From assembly GCF_019104745.1 (NCBI RefSeq), contig NZ_JAHRWL010000002.1:1066076-1130075 (forward strand): a DNA stretch of 64,000 nt, written 5' to 3'. The translations under genes and the position numbers were made by a program. Shown here one piece after another: positions 57,012 to 64,000 of the stretch (within the stretch, counting starts at the first letter, position 1; every line of letters begins with the position of its first letter). Source of the stretch: Thalassococcus arenae. Lineage in GTDB: Bacteria > Pseudomonadota > Alphaproteobacteria > Rhodobacterales > Rhodobacteraceae. A model generated the notes under the pieces. That model searched no databases, was not told where the DNA came from, and worked only from the letters and a program-made list of their open reading frames with translations.

Positions 57012-58135
57012 GTGGAATGTCGCGTCTCGGCGATGTTTGCGAGTTTGTCTATGGAAAAAGTCTCCCCGCCTCAAAGAGGAAGGAAGGCAGTATCGCAGTG
57101 TATGGCTCGAATGGTGCGGTCGGATTCCATTGTGACGCCGTAACCAAGTCGCCAGCGATCATTGTTGGACGCAAAGGCTCAATCGGAAAACTAATCTACT
57201 CCGAGAAACCATGTTGGCCGATCGATACGACCTATTATGTTGAAAAGGATAGCACCGATGTAGATTTGCGTTGGCTTTTTCACGCCATGCAATCACTTCG
57301 TCTTGACGAATTAAACAAAGCTACTGGCGTACCTGGCCTCAACCGGAACGATGCATACGAGCGCAAGCTCTTTGTACCGAGCACTATCGACGAACAACGA
57401 CGGATTGCGTCGATCCTCGACAAGGCCGATGCCATCCGCCGCAAACGCCAGCAGGCCCTCGCCCTCGCCGACGATTTTCTCAAGTCGGTGTTTGTGGAGA
57501 TGTTCGGTGATCCTGAAACGAACCCGAAACAACTACCACAAGAGGAGCTTGGCAAACTATTGGAAAGGATCGATAGCGGTCATAGCCCCAAATGCGAAGC
57601 TAGGCCAGCTGCAGAGGACGAAATCGGGATTTTGAAAGTGAGCTCGATCTCATCCACTCACTTCAGGCCAGAAGAAAACAAGGCCGTTTTCGAAGGATAT
57701 CCTATTGATGAACGAAACCTCGTTCATAAAGGTGATCTTCTCTTTTCCAGAAAGAACACTTACCAGTTAGTAGGCGCGTCCGCGATTGTTGAGAACGCAC
57801 ATGGAAAACTGGCGCTGCCCGACCTGATTTTTAGGCTCGTACCAAGATCGGATCGCAAAATTGAACTTCCGTATCTGTGGATGCTCTTGACCCAAGACTC
57901 AATCAGAGAGCGCTTGAGAAAAGTAGCCGGTGGATCGGCTGCGTCGATGCCAAACATTGGAAAAGAAAGACTCAGATCTGTCCTCCTCCCAATCGCCAAA
58001 CCGGAGGATCAAGTCCAGTTTACTAAATACTACTCTAAGAGAATTTCATTGAAAAAGAAGCTTCAGGACAATTTGATATTATCGGAAGACCTCTTCGCCT
58101 CCCTCTCACAACGCGCTTTCCGGGGGGAGCTATGA
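57008..58135 (+). CDS. hsdS: Type I restriction specificity subunit
   Basis: This 375-residue protein has two target-recognition domains. The first ends near residue 130 and is followed by a central conserved helix ([20 protein letters not shown]). The second runs to a C-terminal helix ([14 protein letters not shown]). The recognition sequence cannot be told. More AT-rich stretches within the TRDs suggest domain exchange. It overlaps the next gene by 4 bp. Confidence 0.95.
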   Translation: MSGMSRLGDVCEFVYGKSLPASKRKEGSIAVYGSNGAVGFHCDAVTKSPAIIVGRKGSIGKLIYSEKPCWPIDTTYYVEKDSTDVDLRWLFHAMQSLRLDELNKATGVPGLNRNDAYERKLFVPSTIDEQRRIASILDKADAIRRKRQQALALADDFLKSVFVEMFGDPETNPKQLPQEELGKLLERIDSGHSPKCEARPAAEDEIGILKVSSISSTHFRPEENKAVFEGYPIDERNLVHKGDLLFSRKNTYQLVGASAIVENAHGKLALPDLIFRLVPRSDRKIELPYLWMLLTQDSIRERLRKVAGGSAASMPNIGKERLRSVLLPIAKPEDQVQFTKYYSKRISLKKKLQDNLILSEDLFASLSQRAFRGEL

Positions 58136-59061
58136 GCGATCTGAAACTCTTCCGGATTGGCGGCACGGATGTCTGCGAGGTGCATGGCACGTCGCTGGCG
58201 CTGGAAAAATCGCTGCAGACGCTGATCGAGCAGAACCTGGAGACCTTTCTCGGTGTCCGCTTCCTCGCGTCGGAATTCTCCACCGGCCGCGATCATGGCG
58301 GGCGGATGGACACGCTCGGCATCGATGAAAATTCCTGCCCTGTGATCATCGAATACAAGCGTTCCTCCAACATGAACGTCATCAATCAGGGCCTGTTCTA
58401 TCTCGACTGGCTGGTGACGCATCGCGGCGATTTCGAGATGCTGGTCTTGAAGAAGTTCGGCGAAAAGGCCGCCCAATCGGTCGAGTGGTCTTCACCGCGC
58501 CTGATCTGCATCGCCGGCGACTTCTCCCGCTATGACGAACACGCCATCAAGCAGATGAACCGCAACATCGAACTCATTCGCTACATGAAATTCGATGACG
58601 ACCTGCTGCTGCTTGAACAGGTCAACGCGGCCTCTGCCCCGCTCAACGGCATGATCGCGACGGATAAAGTTGATGGCGGCACGGACGGCGGGCAAAAGCA
58701 GAAATACACCACCGTCTCGCAATATCTCGACAAGGCAGACGCTGAGCTGCGCGCGCTCTTTGATACGGTGAAGGAGCATCTTGAAGGGTTGGGCGATGAC
58801 GTGCAGTTCAAGGTGCTGCGCTTCTATTTCGCGTTCAAGCGGATCAAGAATTTCGCCTGCGTCGAGATCAAGACCCAGGAGCGCAAGCTGATCGTCCACG
58901 TCAAGGTCGACCCCGACACCATCACGCTGGAAGACGGGTTTACCCGCGATGTGCGCACCATCGGCCATTTCGGCACCGGCGATCTGGAAATCACCATCCG
59001 CTCGATGGAGGACTTCGAGAAGGCCAAGCCGTTGTTCGAGCGCAGCTATGAGAATGCGTGA
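58132..59061 (+). CDS. PD-(D/E)XK nuclease-like protein with DUF5655
   Basis: This 309-residue protein has an N-terminal nuclease-like domain with D60, E74 and K76 (GRMDTLGID...IIEYKRSS), as in NucS/DUF91-type nucleases. A C-terminal domain (~200-309, VKEHLEGLGDDVQFKVL, then FACVEI, and IHVKVD) matches DUF5655. It is translated with hsdS (4-bp overlap). It may act as an extra nuclease or a specificity partner in the type I system; the role is unknown. Confidence 0.8.
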   Translation: MSDLKLFRIGGTDVCEVHGTSLALEKSLQTLIEQNLETFLGVRFLASEFSTGRDHGGRMDTLGIDENSCPVIIEYKRSSNMNVINQGLFYLDWLVTHRGDFEMLVLKKFGEKAAQSVEWSSPRLICIAGDFSRYDEHAIKQMNRNIELIRYMKFDDDLLLLEQVNAASAPLNGMIATDKVDGGTDGGQKQKYTTVSQYLDKADAELRALFDTVKEHLEGLGDDVQFKVLRFYFAFKRIKNFACVEIKTQERKLIVHVKVDPDTITLEDGFTRDVRTIGHFGTGDLEITIRSMEDFEKAKPLFERSYENA

Positions 59062-59070
59062 GGTGGGGTG

Positions 59071-59586
59071 ATGGCGGAACTCCACACCCTCACCCTGCCC
59101 GGCCCGATGCTGCAACGCGGGTTCTGGCTCTATGTCTGGCGGATCGACACGCCGAAGGGTGAGCGCCTGTATGTCGGGCGCACCGGGGACAACAGCAGCC
59201 CATATGCGACCGCGCCGTACACGCGGATGGGGCAACATCTGGGATTTCAGAAAGCATCCAACAGCCTTCGCCGCTTGCTTACCGAACAGGGCATCGAACC
59301 GGAACAATGCGCCCAATACGATCTGGTCTCCTACGGGCCGATTTTTCCAGAGATCGGGAAGACTGCGGAGCAGGATCATGGCGAGCAGATGGAGCTACAC
59401 AAACCTGTTCGCGACCGGATGGCAGCACTGGAACGGGACCTGCGCGACGCATTAGCCGATGCTGGCTATTCGCTCCTCAATGTGGTGCGCAGCAAGGCTC
59501 AATCCGATCCGGAAAACTGGTCGGCAGTTCTCGCGGCGTTTTCGGAGAACTTTCCGAAGCTGACGACGGGGCGCGCCGATGGGTGA
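59071..59586 (+). CDS. Small GIY-YIG-like protein
   Basis: This 171-residue protein has the GIY-YIG-like pattern at the N terminus: LYVWRI (Y21), then LYVGRTG (Y34), followed by R52 and H56 (TRMGQHL) and an acidic region. No other domain is clear. The assignment rests on this pattern. An ATG at 59071 follows GAGGTGG; the stop overlaps the next gene by 8 bp. Confidence 0.65.
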   Translation: MAELHTLTLPGPMLQRGFWLYVWRIDTPKGERLYVGRTGDNSSPYATAPYTRMGQHLGFQKASNSLRRLLTEQGIEPEQCAQYDLVSYGPIFPEIGKTAEQDHGEQMELHKPVRDRMAALERDLRDALADAGYSLLNVVRSKAQSDPENWSAVLAAFSENFPKLTTGRADG

Positions 59587-60556
59587 CCTCCTCCCCGAAA
59601 ACCGCCAGATATGGGTGCGCGCATTCTACGGCTTCAACCCCGAGGAAGCGGGATACATCGGCTTCACCCATGAAGCGCAGCGCGAAGACATGCTGACCAA
59701 GATGAAGGACGGGGATCTTGTCCTCATCTACGGTGCCGTAGACTCTCTCACTGACACCGATTTACAGAGGCAGGCCCTTGGCTTCATGGAAGTGAAATTG
59801 GAGCGATGCCATGATCTGGACCGGCAGACTGAAGAGTCGAGGAAATGGAAGCTAGATCATGGTTTTCAGGATCGGTGGACTTACGGCCTGAAGGTTGTCC
59901 GTGCATGGCGCGTCACAAACCGGGTTCACATCAAGACGATTGCGCCTATAGCCTATGACAGCAAGAAGCGGTTTGAGAGAACGACAAAGGCTGTCCTGCT
60001 TGAGCCAGACGAAAAGCGCAGGGCGCTCAGCCACCATGTCCGGCAGGTGAACGTCTACGGTGAACCGCCCATCGCAGCGGATGAACTCGTCAGCGGCTAT
60101 ATGAACGACCTGCTCAAGCCGTCCAAGGGTATTCCTCCTAGTTTCGGGGACCGCACCTCAACGCATGAAGATGGAGAGAACCACCTCTACCTGATGAAGC
60201 TGTCAGCCGATGCTGAGGCGCTGCTTGGAAAAGCTGGCCCTCATGTCGGCAAAGCTCTGGTGAAGATCGGCAGATCGAATGATCCGAACCGCCGGTTGAA
60301 AGAAGTCAATGGCGGGTTCCCTGATCGCGCGGTTTGCAGGTGGGAACTCAAGCATAATCAGCCATTTGAAGACGGCGAAACGGCTCACAACTACGAAACC
60401 GAATTGAAAGAGCTCTTTGCCAGAGAATTCACCTCACAAGCTGGAGAGTTCTACACCGGTGATTGGTCTGCGATTGAGCGGGCTTTCCAAACTTTTTGTT
60501 TTTCCAAGATACCCAAGATTCTCGCTGCGGCTGGCAAAGCCATGGGCGTGAAATAA
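59579..60556 (+). CDS. EVE/PUA-like domain fused to a GIY-YIG nuclease domain
   Basis: This 325-residue protein has an N-terminal PUA-like domain (~8-115) that looks like EVE: IWVRAFYGF, MKDGDLVLIYGA, ALGFMEVKLERC, and RWTYGLKVVRAWRV. The C-terminal domain (~203-300) matches the T5orf172-type GIY-YIG fold: LYLMKLS, LVKIGRSNDPNRRLKEV, ETELKELFA and GEFYTGD. EVE domains read modified cytosine. Together this suggests a modification-sensitive nuclease. Confidence 0.75.
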   Translation: MGDLLPENRQIWVRAFYGFNPEEAGYIGFTHEAQREDMLTKMKDGDLVLIYGAVDSLTDTDLQRQALGFMEVKLERCHDLDRQTEESRKWKLDHGFQDRWTYGLKVVRAWRVTNRVHIKTIAPIAYDSKKRFERTTKAVLLEPDEKRRALSHHVRQVNVYGEPPIAADELVSGYMNDLLKPSKGIPPSFGDRTSTHEDGENHLYLMKLSADAEALLGKAGPHVGKALVKIGRSNDPNRRLKEVNGGFPDRAVCRWELKHNQPFEDGETAHNYETELKELFAREFTSQAGEFYTGDWSAIERAFQTFCFSKIPKILAAAGKAMGVK

Positions 60557-60569
60557 AAATGAGATTGTC

Positions 60570-62261
60570 ATGCGACTGAGCCGGATCGAAATCGAAAACT
60601 TCAAGGGCGTTGGCGCCAGACAGGTCATCGAGCTGCGCCCGATCACGCTGTTGTTTGGCCCGAACAGCGCAGGCAAGAGTACGATCCTTCAAGCGTTGCA
60701 CTATGTCCGCGAGATTTTGGAGAGGAAGAACCCCGATCCTGATCAAACAATTGCGGGCGGCCTGATCGATCTCGGCGGCTTCAAGAACCTGATCCACAAT
60801 CATGATCTCTCAAAGTCGATGACGGTCAAACTGGTCATCGATTTGTCGGATGATCAGGGTAACGAACGGCTTCCAATCAACAATGGGAACTCGCTCGACG
60901 ACCCTGAATTTGAAAATCTGCGCATCCGGTACATCGTCGGTGAGAACACCGATCTGAAGGAATATGCTGTCGTCCAGGAGATCGGTGTCTCCCTGCAGAT
61001 TCAATGGAGCGACCTGATCAATGCACCTTATGTGTCGGGTCTGATTGTCGACATGGATGGCGAAAACATCGCCACGATCAAATCCCCACCGCAACCCGGC
61101 CAGGCTCAGCTCACCGAGTTCAACTTCCAACATCCACTGTTGCAGGAGTATATGGACGCCGATGAAGAACCTTCTCAGGACACGGAAGAGAGCGACCCAC
61201 TTGGCACCAAACTGGGTATCGAGATTTGGGAGCTTTCCCGTGACATGGCCAGATCCGCAGACTTGAAAGGTGCCAGCGAGTTTCGCGTCGCAGCCGCATC
61301 CGTGATTGGCGCTCTGCCGGATATCAACAAGCCGTGGAACCTGGAACTGCGCGATCCGGAACCGAAGAAGCTGGAATTGGAGGGCAACACGCCTCGCGTT
61401 CGCGGCCTGTCTGCATTGCTCGACGAGTTGCTGCTTGGGCCATTGCGCATTACACGCGACTACCTTTCGCAGATGACCTATATCGGTCCGCTAAGGGACA
61501 TCCCGCCCAGGGCTTTCCGACCCCAGGTTTCACCCGATGAGGGACGCTGGGCACAGGGTCTGGCAGCATGGGACCTCATCTATTCGGACACCAAGGGCAA
61601 ACTACTCAGCGAAGTGAATGCCTGGCTGAGTGGCGAGGAAGGTCTGGGGACCAATTACGAAATCTCCAAGTCGGAATATCTGGAAGTACCGGTCTCGAGC
61701 CGTATCGATCAACTGTTCAAACGCGGCATCAGCGAAGACGACATCGGAGAACTGCAGGAAGAGTTTCAGAAGCTGGGATCGCGTACCGAGGTTGTTTTGC
61801 GTGACGTGGTGAAAGGCATTGATGTTGCCCCAAGCGATGTGGGCGTCGGCATCTCTCAGATGATTCCTGTCATCGTTGCTTGCCTTCGCGACAGGGATGG
61901 CATTCTGGCAATCGAGCAGCCCGAACTTCACATACATCCGGCAATTCAGGTTGGGGTCGGTGACCTTTTCATTCATTCTGTAGTGCCCGGCGAGCGATCT
62001 TTCGGTTCAGGCAAAAGCCTACTTGTCGAAACCCATAGTGAACACATCATGCTGCGGCTCCTACGCAGGGTGCGAGAGACCACCGAAGGAGCACTTCCGC
62101 CAAGGAAACACGCACTGAAGCCCGATGACCTCTCGGTAATATATGTCGAGAATAGCGAAGAAGAAGTGCACTTTCGCCGGCTTCGCGTGGATAGAGACGG
62201 TGATTTCTCTGACCGGTGGCCAGACGGATTCTTCGAAGAAAGGGCGGAGGAACTGTTCTGA
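60570..62261 (+). CDS. ABC-type AAA ATPase (OLD/DUF3696-like)
   Basis: This 563-residue protein has IEIENFKGV at the start, Walker A GPNSAGKS at 30-37, Walker B-like LAIEQPELHIHP around 449-457 and a late VETHSEHIM (~486-494). This is the layout of SMC-like/OLD defence ATPases without a Toprim domain. Its stop codon overlaps the next start (TGATG), so ATPase and the phospholipase D-like protein are probably made together. Confidence 0.88.
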   Translation: MRLSRIEIENFKGVGARQVIELRPITLLFGPNSAGKSTILQALHYVREILERKNPDPDQTIAGGLIDLGGFKNLIHNHDLSKSMTVKLVIDLSDDQGNERLPINNGNSLDDPEFENLRIRYIVGENTDLKEYAVVQEIGVSLQIQWSDLINAPYVSGLIVDMDGENIATIKSPPQPGQAQLTEFNFQHPLLQEYMDADEEPSQDTEESDPLGTKLGIEIWELSRDMARSADLKGASEFRVAAASVIGALPDINKPWNLELRDPEPKKLELEGNTPRVRGLSALLDELLLGPLRITRDYLSQMTYIGPLRDIPPRAFRPQVSPDEGRWAQGLAAWDLIYSDTKGKLLSEVNAWLSGEEGLGTNYEISKSEYLEVPVSSRIDQLFKRGISEDDIGELQEEFQKLGSRTEVVLRDVVKGIDVAPSDVGVGISQMIPVIVACLRDRDGILAIEQPELHIHPAIQVGVGDLFIHSVVPGERSFGSGKSLLVETHSEHIMLRLLRRVRETTEGALPPRKHALKPDDLSVIYVENSEEEVHFRRLRVDRDGDFSDRWPDGFFEERAEELF

Positions 62262-63193
62262 TGCTGTCGGAATACGCAGTAGAGCCTGCAACCATCGGCG
62301 CCGACTGGCGAACCTTCAAGGACCTGATCGACCGCTTCGGCGCCGATAAAGGTCGGCTCATTTCACGACTCCCGACAAAGTGGGAGAAGAAGGTCATCCA
62401 AGCAGCGAAAGAGGCTGGGGTGCCGGATATTCGTATGTCCAGCATCATAGAGCGTTTGCGCAACTCGAAGCATAAGGTCGTCGATTTCAATCGTGCCTAT
62501 GACAGCGAGACAGACTGGATAAAAAACGCTCTATGCGAGCACGCCGCCCGGCCATTCAGAGCGATCATATGCGACGCTGGAAAAACAACCTGCGCAGAAA
62601 CAATACATCCGGATGACTGCTCCGATGGGCATGCGCTTTTTAGAGCAGCAACAAGCTATAACGTGTTGAGGACCGCAGATGAAATTGCCGACGCCCTAAA
62701 TGCCTTCGTTGCGGTGTCGAAGGAGGTCGACATCGTCGATCCTTACTTTGATCTTCGGCCAACCGAGGGCAACTATCTCGCCCCACTTGTAGCGCTTCTT
62801 GATCGACTCGGACGTGGGCCTTGGCCACCAAAAGTCATCAAGATCCATTTCCGAGAACATGGTTCGCGCCCCCCGCCTGAGCTCGTTGCTCGAGACGGTG
62901 CCCCCCAGATCAAAGGACGCCTCCCATTAGGCTACTGTTTGGAGCTTTATGCATGGTCGGAAAAAAAGGACGGCGAAGACTTCCACGATCGCTTCGTTTT
63001 GACAGACTTGGGCGGGATCATGATTGGTGCGGGCTTATCTGCAGATGCACCGGCTGAGTCTGCTGCATTCACACTCTTGGACTTCGAACACGCTCAGAGC
63101 CTTCGCAACAGATTTGCAGACGAATCAACAACCTACGCGCGCGCGGGATATGCTGTTCGAATCCATGACGACGGTAGCACCGAGTTATTCTGA
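62261..63193 (+). CDS. Phospholipase D-like protein paired with the AAA ATPase
   Basis: This 310-residue protein has a helical N-terminal part and a PLD-like C-terminal domain: IVDPYFDL at 158-165 and FHDRFVLTDLGG at 241-252, where H242 and D243 match a single HxK-like active site with Arg in place of Lys. Effector proteins with such domains cut nucleic acids or lipids. The ATG at 62261 overlaps the ATPase stop. It is the last gene of the block. Confidence 0.75.
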   Translation: MLSEYAVEPATIGADWRTFKDLIDRFGADKGRLISRLPTKWEKKVIQAAKEAGVPDIRMSSIIERLRNSKHKVVDFNRAYDSETDWIKNALCEHAARPFRAIICDAGKTTCAETIHPDDCSDGHALFRAATSYNVLRTADEIADALNAFVAVSKEVDIVDPYFDLRPTEGNYLAPLVALLDRLGRGPWPPKVIKIHFREHGSRPPPELVARDGAPQIKGRLPLGYCLELYAWSEKKDGEDFHDRFVLTDLGGIMIGAGLSADAPAESAAFTLLDFEHAQSLRNRFADESTTYARAGYAVRIHDDGSTELF

Positions 63194-63496
63194 CGGTGAG
63201 AGTTCGATTATCTTCCATCTTGCGCGGCCGCACAGGGAGAACGCTTTCGCCAGGGCAAGTAGCGGAGAAAAGCAGATTCGAAATGAGTAGTTGTTCAACC
63301 CATACCAAAAGGCATCAAACGACGGTGGCACGTTCCAAGAACCAAATCCTATGGCCCAAATGCACTTTGACTGGCAGGTGAACTCAGCATTGCCCCTGCC
63401 TTTACGCGCCAAGCCCCTACTACGCCTTCACAGGTGTTGCCGGTAGGCCAATAGCGGTCTTCTTGATCGGTCTCGTGATCCATCGCGAGGCCAATC
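63194..63496. other. Junction region between defence block and trbB
   Basis: No gene was recognised in these 303 bp. A short frame runs into the trbB start as ATGA (stop within the start codon) and could be a trace of the original copG-like 3' end, but it is closed by a stop 48 bp upstream. No clear terminator or repeat was seen. Confidence 0.4.
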
Positions 63497-64000
63497 ATGA
63501 CCGTTACCCCTTTCAAAACCGAGACGTCTTCCCGCGGCGCACGCATGTTGCGCACAGCCCTTGGGCCTGGCATCGCTGCCTGGCTCGAAGATGCGGGCAT
63601 CGTCGAGGTGATGCTGAACCCGGACGGGCGGCTCTGGGTTGACCGACTGGCAGAAGGGCTGAGCGACACAGGCGCGGTGCTGTCTCCCGCCGATGGCGAG
63701 CGCATCATCCGTCTTGTCGCGCATCATATCGGGGCGGAGGTCCATCCTGCAGCCCCACGGGTTTCAGCTGAACTGCCAGACACGGGCGAGCGCTTCGAAG
63801 GTTTGCTGCCGCCAGTGGTTTCCGCGCCTACCTTTGCCATTCGCAAGCCAGCCGTCGCGGTGTTTACCCTCGAGGACTATGTCTCCGGCGGCATTCTCTC
63901 GGCCGGCGCCGCCAACCAATTGCGCATTGGTGTCACGAGCCGGGCCAATATCCTCGTCGCGGGCGGGACCTCCACCGGCAAGACGACCCTCACCAATGCG
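63497..64000 (+). CDS. trbB: Conjugal transfer ATPase TrbB, 5' part
   Basis: The frame is open from an ATG at 63497 to the window edge (168 codons). It begins MTVTPFKTE, contains [15 protein letters not shown] and ends in Walker A (GGTSTGKTT at 156-164). TrbB is the secretion ATPase of the P-type mating-pair formation system. The remainder of the trb operon should lie to the right. Confidence 0.93.
   Translation, partial: MTVTPFKTETSSRGARMLRTALGPGIAAWLEDAGIVEVMLNPDGRLWVDRLAEGLSDTGAVLSPADGERIIRLVAHHIGAEVHPAAPRVSAELPDTGERFEGLLPPVVSAPTFAIRKPAVAVFTLEDYVSGGILSAGAANQLRIGVTSRANILVAGGTSTGKTTLTNA

Larger units (their letters stand above)
40290..64000. mobile_element. Integrative conjugative element or similar island (left part)
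   Basis: From the integrase to the window edge the content is mobile: integrase, DUF932 protein, toxin-antitoxin pair, ParB-like protein, relaxase, coupling protein, CopG-like protein and trbB, with a defence block as cargo. This order is typical of alphaproteobacterial conjugative plasmids and integrated elements. The right end is not seen. Confidence 0.75.

Noticed and set aside
51224-63193. BREX system suggested by the BrxR-like regulator
   Set aside because: No brxA, brxB, brxC, pglX or pglZ-like genes were seen; the genes that follow are hsdR, hsdM and hsdS.
63194-64000. Second dusA-type attachment repeat near the right edge
   Set aside because: No copy of the dusA start region was seen by eye, and trbB continues past the edge, so the element does not end here.

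Overview
The window looks like a chromosomal segment of a marine alphaproteobacterium of the roseobacter group (Rhodobacterales). The evidence is a high-GC backbone with a DddP-type DMSP lyase, BioY, PntAB, an IorAB-type molybdenum hydroxylase, malate synthase G, a four-subunit sarcosine oxidase, CcmI, and a large RTX/Hint protein. All assignments come from reading the sequence by eye; no database search was run.

Backbone, about 1-40,300. Left to right: the 3' part of dddP; an endonuclease/exonuclease/phosphatase-family protein; a fused alpha/beta hydrolase-OsmC protein; bioY; a SpoIIAA/STAS-like protein; pntA-pntB (minus strand); a membrane methyltransferase-like protein; an MBL-fold protein that lacks the usual metal motif; an SDR; a TetR regulator divergent from iorA-iorB; an RTX/Hint protein; a minus-strand run of a 2-oxoglutarate oxygenase, a class I amidotransferase-like hydrolase, a GlcG-like protein and glcB; an Atm1-type ABC exporter; a LysM protein; a LOG-family protein overlapping tail to tail with a RarD-like transporter; a host-attachment-family protein; an unrecognised 728-residue protein with an internal duplication; sodB; sarcosine oxidase soxB-D-A-G with three small membrane-protein genes between soxB and soxD; then ccmI, ruvX, a DUF1289 protein, an oxygenase-like protein, a TauE/SafE transporter and dusA.

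Mobile island, about 40,290 to the right edge and beyond. A tyrosine integrase lies head to head with the 5' end of dusA, a known island insertion site. Then come a secreted hypothetical protein, a DUF932 gene, a RES/Xre toxin-antitoxin pair with a clear inverted-repeat operator, a C-terminally truncated ParB-like gene joined to the tail of a lytic transglycosylase gene (a deletion scar), a DUF3363-type relaxase, a VirD4/TraG coupling protein, a CopG-like protein and, at the right edge, the start of trbB. This is the gene order of an integrative conjugative element or an integrated plasmid transfer region. Two near-identical 50-bp leaders that can form a hairpin precede the DUF932 and ParB-like genes.

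Defence cargo, 51,200-63,200. A 12-kb block sits between the CopG-like gene and trbB. A BrxR/CapW-like WYL regulator is followed by type I restriction genes hsdR-M-S and then five more genes in the same direction, mostly overlapping or nearly so: a PD-(D/E)XK/DUF5655 protein, a small GIY-YIG-like protein, an EVE/PUA-like plus GIY-YIG fusion, an ABC-type AAA ATPase and a phospholipase D-like protein. The continuous overlaps suggest one transcript under the WYL regulator. The five-gene tail is the best candidate here for a poorly described defence module.
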